From: Rhizobium sp. FY34
Lineage (GTDB): Bacteria > Pseudomonadota > Alphaproteobacteria > Rhizobiales > Rhizobiaceae
NCBI RefSeq assembly: GCF_005222845.1
Contig: NZ_STFZ01000014.1
Span: 107,774 to 171,773, forward strand
DNA: 64,000 nucleotides
Direction: 5' to 3'
Shown: positions 50,592 to 60,889 of the stretch, piece by piece
How positions within the stretch are numbered: position 1 is the first letter of the stretch
Layout of the letters: each line of letters starts with the position of its first letter
Notes under the pieces: model-generated
Seen by the model: only the letters and a program-made list of their open reading frames with translations
The model's database searches: none
What the model was told of the DNA's origin: nothing
Program-made: the position numbers and the translations under genes

Positions 50592-52536
50592 GTCCGGCCT
50601 CCAATGCAGCCAGTTGCACCAGAGGGTCGCCCGCTGCGATCTGGGCACCTTCGCGGACGAATACCTCTGCCACGCGGCCGGCCCTCGATGCTTTCAGCAT
50701 ATGCTCCATCTTCATGGCTTCCAGTACACAGAGCGGCTGGCCAGCTTGGACCTCCTGGCCGGCGATGACGAAGAACGCACGCACCAGGCCGGGCATGGGG
50801 GCGAGCGTCACATCGCTGCCGAGTCCGGCAGAGGCATCACGGTTCAGCGGATCATGCCGCCGGAAACGTGCGGTCTTGCCCGGCGCAAAGACATGAAGGC
50901 CGTCGGCTTCCACCACCTTGAGCGCGACGTCTCGGGCCAGGGTCCAGTTCTGTCCATTGCAGACGGCCTGGAATTCCTGATCGACCACACGCAGACGTGC
51001 CGCCTGCGGTCCCTCCATCGTCAGATCGACGTCGATGCTGTCCGCTCCCGTCTCCAGCGTGATGCGCCGGGTGAGCGGTGACCAGAGCGAGAAGCCGGTG
51101 AGTGGATCGGCCGGCAGTGCCGCGACATGCAGCGCCGCCGCCGCCGCCATGGCAGACTCCAGACGGTCATTCTGCGGCGTCTCCATCAGGCTTGCGAGAT
51201 CGCGGGCAATCAGGCCCGTATCCACCTCGCCCCGCGTAAAGCCCCGATGACGCGCCAGGGCACTCAGAAAGGCGAGATTGGTGACGGTGCCCGCGACCTG
51301 CGTCTCATCCAGCGCGCGTCCGAGTTGAGACAGTGCGATAGCCCGCGTCGGGCCGTGGGTGATGATCTTGGCGATCATCGGGTCATACCAGGGCGAGATC
51401 TCGTCGCCGCTCTGCACACCGGTATCGGCGCGGCAATGGTCCGGGAAGGCGAGATGCGCCAGCCTTCCGGTGGCCGGCAGGAAACCGGCTGCCACATCCT
51501 CGGCATAGAGCCTCACCTCGAAGGCGTGGCCTGTCAGCCGGATCTCCTCCTGTCTCAGCGGCAGCGGCTCGCCGCTGGCCACGCGCAGCTGCCATTCGAC
51601 CAGGTCCAGGCCCGTGACAGCTTCGGTCACCGGATGTTCCACCTGCAGCCGGGTGTTCATCTCCATGAACCAGAAGCGGTCGGGGCGCAGGCCCTCGGAC
51701 CCATCGACGATGAATTCAATGGTGCCCGCCCCGGAATAACCGATGGCCTTGGCCGCCCGCACGGCGGCCTCACCCATGGCATGGCGCATCTCATCCGTCA
51801 TGCCCGGTGCCGGCGCCTCCTCGATCACCTTCTGGTGGCGGCGCTGCAGCGAACAATCCCGCTCGAAAAGATGCACCGCATCCCGCCCGTCACCGAACAC
51901 CTGCACCTCGACATGGCGGGGGGCGGAGACGTATTTTTCAATCAGTACGGCATCATTGCCGAAGGCGTTGGCGGCTTCGGCCCTGGCGGATCGCAGCGCC
52001 TCGGCAAAGTCCGCAGCGTTTTCGACGCGCCGCATGCCCTTGCCGCCGCCGCCGGCCACGGCCTTGATCAGCACCGGGTATCCGATGCGTTCCGCCTGCT
52101 CTGCCAGAAAGGCTCCATCCTGATTAGCGCCGTGATAGCCGGGCACGACCGGCACGCCGGCCTGTTTCATCAGCGCCTTGGCGGCATCCTTCAGGCCCAT
52201 GGCACGAATGGCTTTTGCCGAAGGACCGATGAAAACGAGGCCCGCCCGTTGCACCGCATCGACAAAATCGGGATTTTCCGAGAGAAATCCGTATCCCGGA
52301 TGGATGGCCTCGGCGCCCGTCTCAAGGGCAGCCGCGATGATCGCCCCGCCCTTCAGGTAACTGTCCTTCGGTGCTGCACCGCCGATCGCCACCGCCTGAT
52401 CGGCGAGGGTGACATGCAGAGCATGGGCATCCACATCCGAATGGACGGCAACCGTCGCGACACCCAACCTGCGGGCGGTTTTGATGATGCGGCAGGCGAT
52501 CTCGCCGCGATTGGCAATCAGGATCTTGCGAAACAT
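50584..52536 (-). CDS. mccA: Methylcrotonyl-CoA carboxylase alpha subunit (biotin)
   Basis: 650 aa. Biotin carboxylase (ILIANRGEIACRIIKTA; glycine loop KAVAGGGGKGMRR; CSLQRRHQKVIEEAPAPG; EMNTRLQVEHPVTE) followed by a linker and a C-terminal biotinyl domain with EAMKMEHMLKA near residue 610. The length fits MccA/LiuD. It works with the beta subunit 21 bp upstream to carboxylate 3-methylcrotonyl-CoA in leucine catabolism. Confidence 0.94.
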   Translation of the reverse strand: MFRKILIANRGEIACRIIKTARRLGVATVAVHSDVDAHALHVTLADQAVAIGGAAPKDSYLKGGAIIAAALETGAEAIHPGYGFLSENPDFVDAVQRAGLVFIGPSAKAIRAMGLKDAAKALMKQAGVPVVPGYHGANQDGAFLAEQAERIGYPVLIKAVAGGGGKGMRRVENAADFAEALRSARAEAANAFGNDAVLIEKYVSAPRHVEVQVFGDGRDAVHLFERDCSLQRRHQKVIEEAPAPGMTDEMRHAMGEAAVRAAKAIGYSGAGTIEFIVDGSEGLRPDRFWFMEMNTRLQVEHPVTEAVTGLDLVEWQLRVASGEPLPLRQEEIRLTGHAFEVRLYAEDVAAGFLPATGRLAHLAFPDHCRADTGVQSGDEISPWYDPMIAKIITHGPTRAIALSQLGRALDETQVAGTVTNLAFLSALARHRGFTRGEVDTGLIARDLASLMETPQNDRLESAMAAAAALHVAALPADPLTGFSLWSPLTRRITLETGADSIDVDLTMEGPQAARLRVVDQEFQAVCNGQNWTLARDVALKVVEADGLHVFAPGKTARFRRHDPLNRDASAGLGSDVTLAPMPGLVRAFFVIAGQEVQAGQPLCVLEAMKMEHMLKASRAGRVAEVFVREGAQIAAGDPLVQLAALEAGHG

Positions 52537-52557
52537 CGTCTGGTCCTCCGATCCCGG

Positions 52558-54162
52558 TTACATGCGGAACAGGCCGAACCGGGTATCCCCGATCGGCGCG
52601 TTGAGGCTGGCGGAGAGGGACAGCGCAAGAACTTCGCGCGTCTTGCGCGGATCGACGATGCCATCATCCCAGAGCCTGGCGGAGGCATAGAGCGGGTGGC
52701 TCTGGCGCTCGAACATCTGAAGCGTCGGGCGCTTGAAGTCCGCCTCCTCGTCCGCGCTCCAGGTACCGCCCTTGCGTTCGATCCCTTCGCGGCGGACGGT
52801 CGCGAGAACACCCGCGGCCTGCTCGCTACCCATCACGGAAATGCGGGAATTCGGCCAGGTCCACAGAAAGCGCGGCGAGAAGGCACGGCCCGCCATGCCG
52901 TAATTGCCGGCCCCGAAAGACCCGCCGACCAGCATGCTGATCTTCGGCACAGCGGTCGTGGCAACCGCCGTCACCATCTTGGCGCCATGGCGGGCTATGC
53001 CCTCGTTTTCATATTTGCGGCCCACCATGAAGCCGGAGATATTTTGCAGGAAAATCAGTGGAATGTCGCGTTGCGAGCAAAGCTCGATGAAATGCGCGCC
53101 CTTTTGAGCGCTTTCGGAAAACAGCACGCCATTATTTGCAAGGATGCCGACAGGGCAGCCCATGATATGGGCAAAACCCGTGACCAGCGTTTCACCGAAC
53201 CGTGCCTTGAACTCATCAAAACGGCTGCCATCCACCACGCGCGCAATCACCTCGCGGATGTCGTAGGGCGTGCGCAGATCCGCCGGAACCACATCCAGCA
53301 ACTCGTTCGGATCATAGGCCGGCTCTTCCGGCGACTGCCATTGCACTGTCCGCGGTTTTTGTCGGTTGAGATGGGAGACTGCGCGCCGGGCGAGAGCCAG
53401 CGCATGGGCATCGTCCTCGGCGAGATAATCCGCCACGCCGGAAAGTCTTGTGTGCACATCGCCGCCGCCGAGATCCTCAGCACTCACCACCTCGCCGGTC
53501 GCCGCCTTCACCAGCGGCGGGCCGGCGAGAAAGATGGTGCCTTGATCGCGCACGATGATCGATATATCCGACATGGCTGGCACATAGGCGCCGCCGGCCG
53601 TGCAGGAGCCCATGACGACGGCGATCTGGGCAATGCCCTTGGCACTCATCTGCGCCTGGTTGAAGAAAATCCGGCCGAAATGGTCACGGTCCGGAAACAC
53701 CTCGTCCTGATTGGGCAGGTTCGCACCACCGCTATCGACGAGATAGAGGCATGGGAGCGCGCAGGCCTGCGCGATCTCCTGGGCGCGCAGGTGTTTTTTC
53801 ACCGTCATGGGAAAGTAAGTGCCGCCTTTGACCGTCGCATCATTGGCAACGATCATCACCTCCTGCCCCTCGACACGGCCGATACCGGCAATCAGTCCGG
53901 CAGCGGGGGCTCCACCGTCATACATGTCATGCGCCGCCGTTGCCCCGATTTCGAGAAACGGCGAGCCCGGATCGAGCAGATTGGCAACGCGCTCGCGCGG
54001 CAGCATTTTTCCGCGCGCGGTGTGGCGCCTTTGTGCCTCCTCGCCGCCGCCCCCAGCGGCCAGCGCTGCTGCGGCGCGGATCGTCTCCAACATGGCAAGA
54101 TGGGCGGCGCGGTTCTTCTTCGCGCTGTCGGAGCCGGCAATATGGTCGGATGTCAGTTTCAT
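52558..54162 (-). CDS. mccB: Methylcrotonyl-CoA carboxylase beta subunit
   Basis: 534 aa carboxyltransferase. N-terminal [25 protein letters not shown]; central [43 protein letters not shown] (acyl-CoA site); C-terminal [29 protein letters not shown] 54162 has GGAGGAG 5 nt upstream. The gene follows ivd by 41 bp in the order ivd-mccB-mccA-hmgL-liuC. Confidence 0.94.
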   Translation of the reverse strand: MKLTSDHIAGSDSAKKNRAAHLAMLETIRAAAALAAGGGGEEAQRRHTARGKMLPRERVANLLDPGSPFLEIGATAAHDMYDGGAPAAGLIAGIGRVEGQEVMIVANDATVKGGTYFPMTVKKHLRAQEIAQACALPCLYLVDSGGANLPNQDEVFPDRDHFGRIFFNQAQMSAKGIAQIAVVMGSCTAGGAYVPAMSDISIIVRDQGTIFLAGPPLVKAATGEVVSAEDLGGGDVHTRLSGVADYLAEDDAHALALARRAVSHLNRQKPRTVQWQSPEEPAYDPNELLDVVPADLRTPYDIREVIARVVDGSRFDEFKARFGETLVTGFAHIMGCPVGILANNGVLFSESAQKGAHFIELCSQRDIPLIFLQNISGFMVGRKYENEGIARHGAKMVTAVATTAVPKISMLVGGSFGAGNYGMAGRAFSPRFLWTWPNSRISVMGSEQAAGVLATVRREGIERKGGTWSADEEADFKRPTLQMFERQSHPLYASARLWDDGIVDPRKTREVLALSLSASLNAPIGDTRFGLFRM

Positions 54163-54203
54163 CGGCTCCTCCAGCCGTTGCACGCAAGGACGAATGGACG
54201 CAT

Positions 54204-55367
54204 TCACGCCATGGCGGACACCAGCTCGCGACCAATCAGCATGCGGCGGATTTCGGATGTGCCGGCGCCGATCTCCATCAGCTTTGCATCGCGAAACAGC
54301 CGGCTCACAACGCTATCGGCAAGAAAGCCTGCACCGCCCAGCGACTGTACGGCCTGATGTGCCTGCACCATGGCCTGCTCGCTGGCATAGAGCACGGCGC
54401 CCGCCGCATCCTGGCGCGTCACCTCCCCGCGATCACAGGCCTTGGCGACCTCGTAGACATAGGCGCGGGCGGTATTGAGCGCGACATACATATCGGCGAT
54501 CTTGCCTTGCATCAGCTGGAAACTGCCGACCGGCTGGCCGAACTGTTTACGGGTCGCCACATAGGGCATGACCTCGTCCAGGCAGGCGGCCATGATGCCG
54601 AGCCCGATGCCGGAAAGCACGACGCGCTCGAAATCCAGCCCCGACATCAGCACGCGCACGCCCCGGCCCTCTTCGCCCAGCACGTTTTCGAACGGCACCT
54701 CCACATCATCGAAGATGAGTTCGGCGGTGTTGGAGCCGCGCATGCCGAGCTTGTCGAAATGCGTGCTGGTGGAGAACCCCTTCATGGTCTTTTCGACGAG
54801 AAAGGCTGTAATGCCCTTCGATCCGGCGTCCGGGTCGGTCTTGGCGTAGACCACCAGCGTATCGGCATCCGGGCCATTGGTGATCCAGTATTTGTTGCCC
54901 TTCAGCACATAATAGCCGTTGCGCTTGGTGGCCCTCAGCTTCATCGACACCACATCCGAACCGGCGCCGGGTTCGGACATGGCAAGCGCCCCGACATGCG
55001 CGCCGGAGACGAGACCGGGCAGGTATTTCCGCTTCTGCGTCTCCGAGCCATTGAGCTTGATCTGGTTGACGCAGAGATTGGAGTGGGCGCCATAGGACAG
55101 GCTGACCGAGGCGGAGGCGCGGGCGAGTTCCTCCACCGCGACCGTATGGGCGAGATAACCCATGCCGGAGCCGCCATAATCTTCACTGACCGTGATGCCG
55201 AGCAGGCCGAGATCACCCATTTCCTTCCACAGGCTGTTGGGAAAGCTGTTGGAACGATCCACCTCGGCGGCGATCGGCTTCAGCCGTTCCTGCGCCCAGG
55301 CATGCACGGTCTCCCGGAGCGCTGCAACATCCTCCCCGATATCGAAGCGCATGGTCGCATGAAACAT
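54204..55367 (-). CDS. ivd: Isovaleryl-CoA dehydrogenase
   Basis: 387 aa FAD acyl-CoA dehydrogenase. The catalytic Glu is in helix G ([11 protein letters not shown]), the hallmark of isovaleryl-CoA dehydrogenase, rather than at the C-terminal position. Other motifs: [25 protein letters not shown] and [19 protein letters not shown] 55367 has GGAGG 5 nt upstream. First leucine-specific step. Confidence 0.93.
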   Translation of the reverse strand: MFHATMRFDIGEDVAALRETVHAWAQERLKPIAAEVDRSNSFPNSLWKEMGDLGLLGITVSEDYGGSGMGYLAHTVAVEELARASASVSLSYGAHSNLCVNQIKLNGSETQKRKYLPGLVSGAHVGALAMSEPGAGSDVVSMKLRATKRNGYYVLKGNKYWITNGPDADTLVVYAKTDPDAGSKGITAFLVEKTMKGFSTSTHFDKLGMRGSNTAELIFDDVEVPFENVLGEEGRGVRVLMSGLDFERVVLSGIGLGIMAACLDEVMPYVATRKQFGQPVGSFQLMQGKIADMYVALNTARAYVYEVAKACDRGEVTRQDAAGAVLYASEQAMVQAHQAVQSLGGAGFLADSVVSRLFRDAKLMEIGAGTSEIRRMLIGRELVSAMA

Positions 55368-55377
55368 GAGATCCTCC

Positions 55378-56145
55378 TCATTTCGGCGCCATGCGGAGCG
55401 CTCCATCCAGACGGATGACCTCCCCGTTCAGCATGGCATTTTCGATAGTGTGCCGGACAAGAGCGGCATATTCCGCCGGTTCTCCCAGTCGCGACGGAAA
55501 AGGCACCGAGGCACCGAGAGTATCCTGCACCTCCTGCGGCATGCCCGCCATCATCGGCGTCCTGAATATGCCGGGCGCAATGGTCATGACACGGATGCCG
55601 TGACGGGCAAGCTCGCGGGCCATCGGCAGTGTCAGGCCGGCGACGCCGGCCTTAGAGGCGGCATAGGCCGCCTGGCCGATCTGCCCGTCGAAGGCGGCAA
55701 TCGAGGCCGTGTTGACGATGACGCCGCGTTCCCCGCCGGCATTGGGCGTCGAACGGGCCATGGCTTCCGCCGCCAGCCGCGCCATGTTGAAGGTGCCGAC
55801 GAGATTGATGGAGACGGCACGGGCGAAACTCTCCAGCCGGTGCGGGCCGTCGCGGCCCAGCACCTTTTCGCCGGGCGCGACACCGGCACAATTGACGAGG
55901 CCGTGCAGGGCGCCGAAGGCACTGATCGCCAGCGCGATCGTGGCTTTCGCATCCTCCTCGCGCGTCACGTCGGTGATGGCAAAACGCGCCTGCAGCCCAA
56001 GCCTGACGGCCGCTGCCTCGCCCGCTGGCTCATCCCGATCAGCGATCACCACATTTGCGCCGGCAGAAATCAGCATGTCGGCAGTCGCTGCCCCAAGTCC
56101 GGAGGCCGCGCCGGTCACGATAAAGGTCTTGCCGGCAATCTCCAT
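55378..56145 (-). CDS. Short-chain dehydrogenase, 3-hydroxy-2-methylbutyryl-CoA dehydrogenase-like
   Basis: 255 aa [11 protein letters not shown] (11-18) binds NAD; the catalytic set is S148, Y161 and K165. Overall it resembles HSD17B10-type enzymes ([36 protein letters not shown]). In this operon it most likely oxidises 2-methyl-3-hydroxybutyryl-CoA of isoleucine breakdown. It lies 10 bp before ivd and 3 bp after the hydratase gene. Confidence 0.88.
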   Translation of the reverse strand: MEIAGKTFIVTGAASGLGAATADMLISAGANVVIADRDEPAGEAAAVRLGLQARFAITDVTREEDAKATIALAISAFGALHGLVNCAGVAPGEKVLGRDGPHRLESFARAVSINLVGTFNMARLAAEAMARSTPNAGGERGVIVNTASIAAFDGQIGQAAYAASKAGVAGLTLPMARELARHGIRVMTIAPGIFRTPMMAGMPQEVQDTLGASVPFPSRLGEPAEYAALVRHTIENAMLNGEVIRLDGALRMAPK

Positions 56146-56148
56146 GGC

Positions 56149-56922
56149 TTACCTGTTCCTGAACTCGGCCGGACGGCGCTCGACGAATGCCTTCATTCCT
56201 TCCGCACGGTCCTCTAAGGCGAAGGTGGACTGGAACAGACGGCGCTCCAGAAGCAGGCCCTCGGCCAGCGTCGTCTCGAAGGCGCGGTTGACGGCTTCCT
56301 TGGCCATGGCGGCAACCGGCTGCGACATGCCGGCGATGACGGCCGCGACCTTCACCGCTTCCTCGACCAGATCGGCAGCCGGAAAAACGCGGCTGACTAA
56401 TCCGCAGCGCTCGGCTTCCGCCGCATCCATCATGCGCCCGGTCAAGACCATGTCCATCGCCTTCGACTTGCCGACAAAGCGGGTCAGCCGCTGCGAACCG
56501 CCCATGCCCGGAATGGTGCCGAGCTTGATTTCCGGCTGGCCGAACTTGGCTGTGTCACCGGCCAGGATAAAATCGCACATCATGGCAAGCTCGCACCCGC
56601 CGCCGAGCGCAAAACCGGACACCGCGGCAATGATCGGTTTGCGGCGGCCGGTAAACAGCGACCATTCGGCAAAACGGTCCGCCACCGCTACGTCCTGGAA
56701 GGTCAGCGCCTGCATTTCCTTGATGTCGGCGCCGGCGGCAAAGGCCTTTTCCGAACCGGTCAGCACCATGCAACCGATTTCAGGTTCGGTATCGGCCTGC
56801 CCGGTCACAGCAATCAGTTCCTGCGTGACTTGGGAATTCAGCGCATTTAAGGCTTCCGGCCGGTTGAGCCGGATCAGCAGTACGCCGTCACGACGCTCGG
56901 TCAGGATTGTTTCGTAAGTCAT
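56149..56922 (-). CDS. Enoyl-CoA hydratase
   Basis: 257 aa crotonase, full length. [12 protein letters not shown] and [17 protein letters not shown] form the oxyanion hole; [19 protein letters not shown] holds the catalytic Glu. Expected to hydrate tiglyl-CoA and methacrylyl-CoA in isoleucine and valine breakdown. Sits between the SDR and acyl-CoA dehydrogenase genes. Confidence 0.92.
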   Translation of the reverse strand: MTYETILTERRDGVLLIRLNRPEALNALNSQVTQELIAVTGQADTEPEIGCMVLTGSEKAFAAGADIKEMQALTFQDVAVADRFAEWSLFTGRRKPIIAAVSGFALGGGCELAMMCDFILAGDTAKFGQPEIKLGTIPGMGGSQRLTRFVGKSKAMDMVLTGRMMDAAEAERCGLVSRVFPAADLVEEAVKVAAVIAGMSQPVAAMAKEAVNRAFETTLAEGLLLERRLFQSTFALEDRAEGMKAFVERRPAEFRNR

Positions 56923-56948
56923 GGCTTTCTTCCTCTACCTTCTTTGCC

Positions 56949-58091
56949 TCACAGCTCGGAAAGAACCGAGCGCGCGATGATGAGTCGCATGATTTCGTTT
57001 GTGCCTTCCAGGATCTGGTGGACGCGCAGGTCGCGGACGATCTTCTCCACGCCGTAATCCGCCAGATAGCCATAGCCACCGTGCAATTGCAGGGCGCGGT
57101 TCGCAACCTCGAAACCGCAATCGGTCACATACTTCTTTGCCATGGCGCAGAGCCGCGTTGCTTCGGGCGATTTTGCTTCAAGGGCGCAGGCGGCCCGCCA
57201 AAGAAGCGTGCGCGATGCTTCCAGTTCCGTTGCCATGTCCGCAATGGTAAACTGAAGCGCCTGGAAATCGTTGAGTTTTTGGCCAAAGGCCTTGCGTTCG
57301 CCCGTATAGGCAACCGCCTTTTCAAAGGCGGACTGGGCGCCACCGAGCGAGCAGGCGGCAATCGAGGTGCGTCCGCCATCCAGCGCTTCCATGGCGAGCT
57401 TGAAACCGGCCCCCTCCGACCCCAGCATCGCATCCGCCGTCACCCGCACGCGGTCCAGCGTGACGGTCCGCGTCGGTTGGGCGTTCCAGCCCATCTTCTT
57501 CTCGTTGGCTCCAAAGGTGAGCCCCTCTGTGCCTTTTTCGACGAGGAAGGCGGTAATGCCCTTTGGCCCCGGTCCGCCCGAACGCGCCATCACCACATAG
57601 AGGTCCGTGGCGCCGGCGCCGGAAATGAACATCTTCTGGCCGGTCAGCAGAAAATCCTCACCGTCGCGTTCCGCGCGCGTGGCAAGCGCTGCGGCATCCG
57701 AGCCGCAGGCCGGTTCAGTCAGGCAATAGGAGGCGAGGATGTCCGCCGAGCAGAGGCGGGGCAGATAGGTTTGCCGCTGCGCCGTGCTGCCATGCCTGTC
57801 GATCATGGTCGCCACCATGTTGTGGATCGACAGGTAAGCTGAAATGGCGGGGCAGCCCTTTGCCAATGCCTCATAGATCAATACTGCTTCCATGCGGCCA
57901 AGGCCCGAGCCGCCATGCTCCTCCGATACCATGATGCCTCCGAGCCCCAGGCCTGCGGCTTTGCGGATGACATTCACGGGGAAATGCTTGGTCTCATCCC
58001 AGGCGAGCGCATACGGCGCGATTTCATCGCGGGCAAAGCTTTCCGCCATGTCGCGAATTGCAAGCTGTTCTTCGGTGAGTGAAAAATCCAT
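56949..58091 (-). CDS. Acyl-CoA dehydrogenase, isobutyryl/2-methylbutyryl type
   Basis: 380 aa. MDFSLTEEQLAIRDMAESFARDEIAP at the start, YCLTEPACGSDAAAL and FISGAGATD for FAD/substrate binding, and the catalytic Glu in LEGTNEIMRLIIAR near the end. This C-terminal Glu differs from the ivd gene and fits short branched-chain dehydrogenases of valine and isoleucine breakdown. ATG 58091 is chosen; the frame upstream to 58265 overlaps the thiolase. Confidence 0.9.
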   Translation of the reverse strand: MDFSLTEEQLAIRDMAESFARDEIAPYALAWDETKHFPVNVIRKAAGLGLGGIMVSEEHGGSGLGRMEAVLIYEALAKGCPAISAYLSIHNMVATMIDRHGSTAQRQTYLPRLCSADILASYCLTEPACGSDAAALATRAERDGEDFLLTGQKMFISGAGATDLYVVMARSGGPGPKGITAFLVEKGTEGLTFGANEKKMGWNAQPTRTVTLDRVRVTADAMLGSEGAGFKLAMEALDGGRTSIAACSLGGAQSAFEKAVAYTGERKAFGQKLNDFQALQFTIADMATELEASRTLLWRAACALEAKSPEATRLCAMAKKYVTDCGFEVANRALQLHGGYGYLADYGVEKIVRDLRVHQILEGTNEIMRLIIARSVLSEL

Positions 58092-58095
58092 GGGT

Positions 58096-59280
58096 TCAAT
58101 CCATTGTCTCAAGAGCAATCGCAGTCGCCTCGCCACCACCGATGCAGACGCTGGCAATGCCACGTTTCTCACCACGCGCCTGAAGTGCAGCCAGCAGCGT
58201 GACGAGAATGCGTGCGCCCGAAGCGCCGATCGGATGACCGAGCGCGCAGGCCCCGCCGTGCACATTCACCTTGTCGGTTGGCAGATCGAGATCGCGCATG
58301 GCAGCCATCGCCACCACGGCGAAGGCCTCGTTGATCTCGAACAGGTCCACTTCGCGCGCCGACCAGCCGGTTCGCTCGAACAGCTTTTTTATGGCGCCGA
58401 TCGGTGCCGTCGGGAAAAGCCGCGGTTCGCTGGCGTAACTTGCATGCCCGACGATGCGCGCCAGCGGCGCAAGGCCCCGCCGCTTAGCCTCATCCGCCGT
58501 CATCAGAACAAGGGCTGCGGCACCATCGCTGATCGAAGAGGAATTGGCGGCCGTGACTGTGCCATTCGCCCGGAAGGCGGGTTTCAGCTGGGGGATTTTG
58601 TCGGGTTGCGCATTGCCCGGCTGTTCATCTATCGATACCGTCGTTGCGCCAGCTTTACCGGTGATCGAGACGGGTGCAATCTCTGCGGCAAAGCGGCCTT
58701 CGGATATGGCAGCTTGCGCCCGTGACAGGGATTGCAGGGCATAGGCATCTTGAGCTTCGCGGGCAAAATGGTAAGCGTCGGCGCACTCTTCGGCAAAGCT
58801 GCCCATCAACCGTCCCTTGTCATAGGAATCCTCTAGCCCGTCGAGGAACATATGATCGATGATCCGTCCATGGCCCATGCGATAGCCGCTGCGGGCGCGA
58901 TCCAGCAGATATGGCGCATTTGACATGCTTTCCATGCCGCCGGCCACCAGAATGCTGGCCTGACCCGCCAGCATGGCATCATGGGCCATCATCACAGTTT
59001 TCATGCCGGAGCCGCACATCTTGTTGACGGTCGAAGCCGGCGTCGAGACCGGCAGTCCGGCACCAAGGGCCGCCTGCCTTGCCGGCGCTTGACCCTGCCC
59101 TGCCGGCAGAACGCAGCCCATCAGCACCTCGTCCACGTCCGAGCCTGCGACCTGGGCACGCTCCAGTGCAGCGGCAATGGCAATGGCACCGAGTTGGGCT
59201 GCTGTCTTGCCCATGAGAGCGCCCTGGAAGCCGCCGATTGGCGTGCGGGCAAATCCGACGATCACGATATCCCAGCTCAT
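58096..59280 (-). CDS. Acetyl-CoA acetyltransferase (thiolase)
   Basis: 394 aa thiolase. The nucleophile C89 is in NKMCGSGMK; the catalytic His is in [17 protein letters not shown] and the second Cys near residue 380 in SVCIGGGEA. In this operon it probably cleaves 2-methylacetoacetyl-CoA (isoleucine), and may also handle acetoacetyl-CoA from leucine. Follows the lpd remnant by 13 bp and precedes the acyl-CoA dehydrogenase by 4 bp. Confidence 0.92.
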   Translation of the reverse strand: MSWDIVIVGFARTPIGGFQGALMGKTAAQLGAIAIAAALERAQVAGSDVDEVLMGCVLPAGQGQAPARQAALGAGLPVSTPASTVNKMCGSGMKTVMMAHDAMLAGQASILVAGGMESMSNAPYLLDRARSGYRMGHGRIIDHMFLDGLEDSYDKGRLMGSFAEECADAYHFAREAQDAYALQSLSRAQAAISEGRFAAEIAPVSITGKAGATTVSIDEQPGNAQPDKIPQLKPAFRANGTVTAANSSSISDGAAALVLMTADEAKRRGLAPLARIVGHASYASEPRLFPTAPIGAIKKLFERTGWSAREVDLFEINEAFAVVAMAAMRDLDLPTDKVNVHGGACALGHPIGASGARILVTLLAALQARGEKRGIASVCIGGGEATAIALETMD

Positions 59281-59293
59281 TCTGCGCCCTCTT

Positions 59294-59605
59294 TCATGCG
59301 TTGTATGCCTTGCTCAGGCCCATCAGCGCTGCCTCCTGCAACGTTTCGCCGAGCGTCGGATGGGGTCGTAGGGTCCTGGCGGCCATATCCGCGCAGCCCG
59401 CACCAACTGCCTGAATGCCAAGAACGAGGTCTGACCTTTTGTCGAAGACGATGTGCACGAAACCATCCTGCCATTCCAATGTCAGGCTTCTTCCATTGGC
59501 CCGCAAGGGGAAGGATGCAACCCCGACCTCCGTAGGGGCTGCCCGCGCATCTCCGGGCAAAAGGCCGGCCGCGAAGCTTGCCGAATCCATCGGCCATCGC
59601 GTCAA
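59294..59605 (-). pseudogene. C-terminal remnant of dihydrolipoyl dehydrogenase (E3, LpdV type)
   Basis: A 103-codon frame that matches only the dimerisation end of LpdV-type E3. VGVASFPLRANGRSLTLE, GFVHIVFDKRSDLVLGIQAVG and HPTLGETLQEAALMGLSKA correspond to the last ~110 residues of a ~460-aa enzyme. The FAD site, redox disulfide and NAD domain are absent. About 18 residues are also missing between GAGCADMAA and RTLRPHPTLG. It starts at the E2 stop (TTGA overlap, 59602-59605), exactly where lpdV stands in Pseudomonas bkd operons. It cannot be a working E3. Confidence 0.85.
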
Positions 59606-60888
59606 TCCTTCATGAAGATCAGGGCAGGTGTTTCCAAAAGCATTTTCATCCTGTTGACGAAGACGGCGGCGTCCAAACCATCGATGATGCGGTGGTCGAA
59701 GCTTGCCGACAGGTTCATCATGCTGCGCGGCACGAAGGCGGTGCCGTTCCAGCTCGGTCGGATGGCCATGCGGTTGATGCCGAGGATTGCCACTTCCGGC
59801 TTGTTGATGATGGGGGTCGTCGCCAATGCGCCAAGCGGTCCAAGCGAGGTGATGGTTATGGTGGAGCCTGACAGTTCTTCCCGCGTTGACTTGTTCGTCC
59901 GGCAGGCCTGTGACAATCGCGTGATTTCAGCAGCCATGCCGAACAGATCGACATCCTGCGCATTGCGCATCACCGGCACCATCAGACCAGTCTCGGTCAT
60001 TGTCGCAATCCCGATATGGAGGGCACTCGAATAGGTAATCTCGTCGGCCTCGTCATCGTAGCGGGCAAAAATTTTCGGGCAGGTCTGTTTTGCCTTGACG
60101 AGAGCGGCCGCCACCAATGGCAGCAGTGTCAGCTTTGGCTTTTCGCCACGTGTCTCGTTCAGTCTGGTGCGCAGGCCCTCGATCTCGGTGACATCCACTT
60201 CCTCGATGACGGTGATATGGGGAATGCTGGCATTCGCCTCGCTCATGCGCTTGGCAATCATGCGCCGAAGCCCCGTGACTTTCACGGTCTCGACCGTTTC
60301 CGGGCCCATCGCCGCCGTCACAGTATCTGGCCTCGCGCCATCAACTGCCTGATCGGACAGGTGGTCGAGATCCGCATGCGTTACGCGACCGGCCGGCCCC
60401 GTTCCCTGAATCTGCCGCAGATCTATGCCATTCTGGCGGGCGCGTTCACGCACGGCTGGGGCCGCCAGCACGGCGGCACCTTGCCCCGGTGCGACGGTCG
60501 CTTTGTCTTGCTCTTGCCGCAGGTCCTGTGCTGCTGGCGAAGATACCGTCTCGGCGTCCGGCATTGTCAGCGGGCATGCAGCCTTCTGTGCCGGTTCCTT
60601 CTGATGATGCTCGACAGCCGCGACCGTCGCCTTGAGGTCTGCATCGACTGCATCCTCGATGTGCACCAGATCAGAGCCGATCGCCATGATCTGGCCGATC
60701 TTGCTTGCTACCCAGACCACGGTGCCGCTATAGGCGGAGGTGATTTCCACCGTCGCCTTGTCGGTCATCACCGCTGCTATAGGATCGTCCTCGCGCACCA
60801 GATCGCCGGTCTTCACCAGCATTTCGCTCAGTTCCGCTTCCGTCACGCCTTCGCCGACATCCGGTAGTTTGATCGTTCGGATCACCAT
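59602..60888 (-). CDS. bkdB: Branched-chain ketoacid dehydrogenase E2 (dihydrolipoyl transacylase)
   Basis: 428 aa. N-terminal lipoyl domain with K44 in VMTDKATVEI, a Pro/Ala/Gln-rich linker, an E3-binding domain (AAPAVRERARQNGIDLRQIQGTGPAGRVTHADL, about residues 140-175) and the catalytic acyltransferase domain ending with FDHRIIDG. It is the core of the complex that turns leucine, valine and isoleucine ketoacids to acyl-CoAs. The E3-binding domain is intact although the local E3 gene is broken. Confidence 0.94.
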   Translation of the reverse strand: MVIRTIKLPDVGEGVTEAELSEMLVKTGDLVREDDPIAAVMTDKATVEITSAYSGTVVWVASKIGQIMAIGSDLVHIEDAVDADLKATVAAVEHHQKEPAQKAACPLTMPDAETVSSPAAQDLRQEQDKATVAPGQGAAVLAAPAVRERARQNGIDLRQIQGTGPAGRVTHADLDHLSDQAVDGARPDTVTAAMGPETVETVKVTGLRRMIAKRMSEANASIPHITVIEEVDVTEIEGLRTRLNETRGEKPKLTLLPLVAAALVKAKQTCPKIFARYDDEADEITYSSALHIGIATMTETGLMVPVMRNAQDVDLFGMAAEITRLSQACRTNKSTREELSGSTITITSLGPLGALATTPIINKPEVAILGINRMAIRPSWNGTAFVPRSMMNLSASFDHRIIDGLDAAVFVNRMKMLLETPALIFMKD

Positions 60889-60889
60889 G

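Noticed and set aside
51127..54357. A 1076-codon open frame on the plus strand
   Set aside because: It is antisense to mccA and mccB, which have clear motifs and ribosome sites. Long antisense frames are expected in GC-rich DNA with strong codon-position bias, and the translation shows no recognisable domain.
59294..59605. The lpd fragment as an intact novel small gene
   Set aside because: Its sequence aligns end to end with the LpdV C-terminus as I recall it, including the HPTLGE motif, and it sits at the usual lpdV position, so a remnant explains it better.
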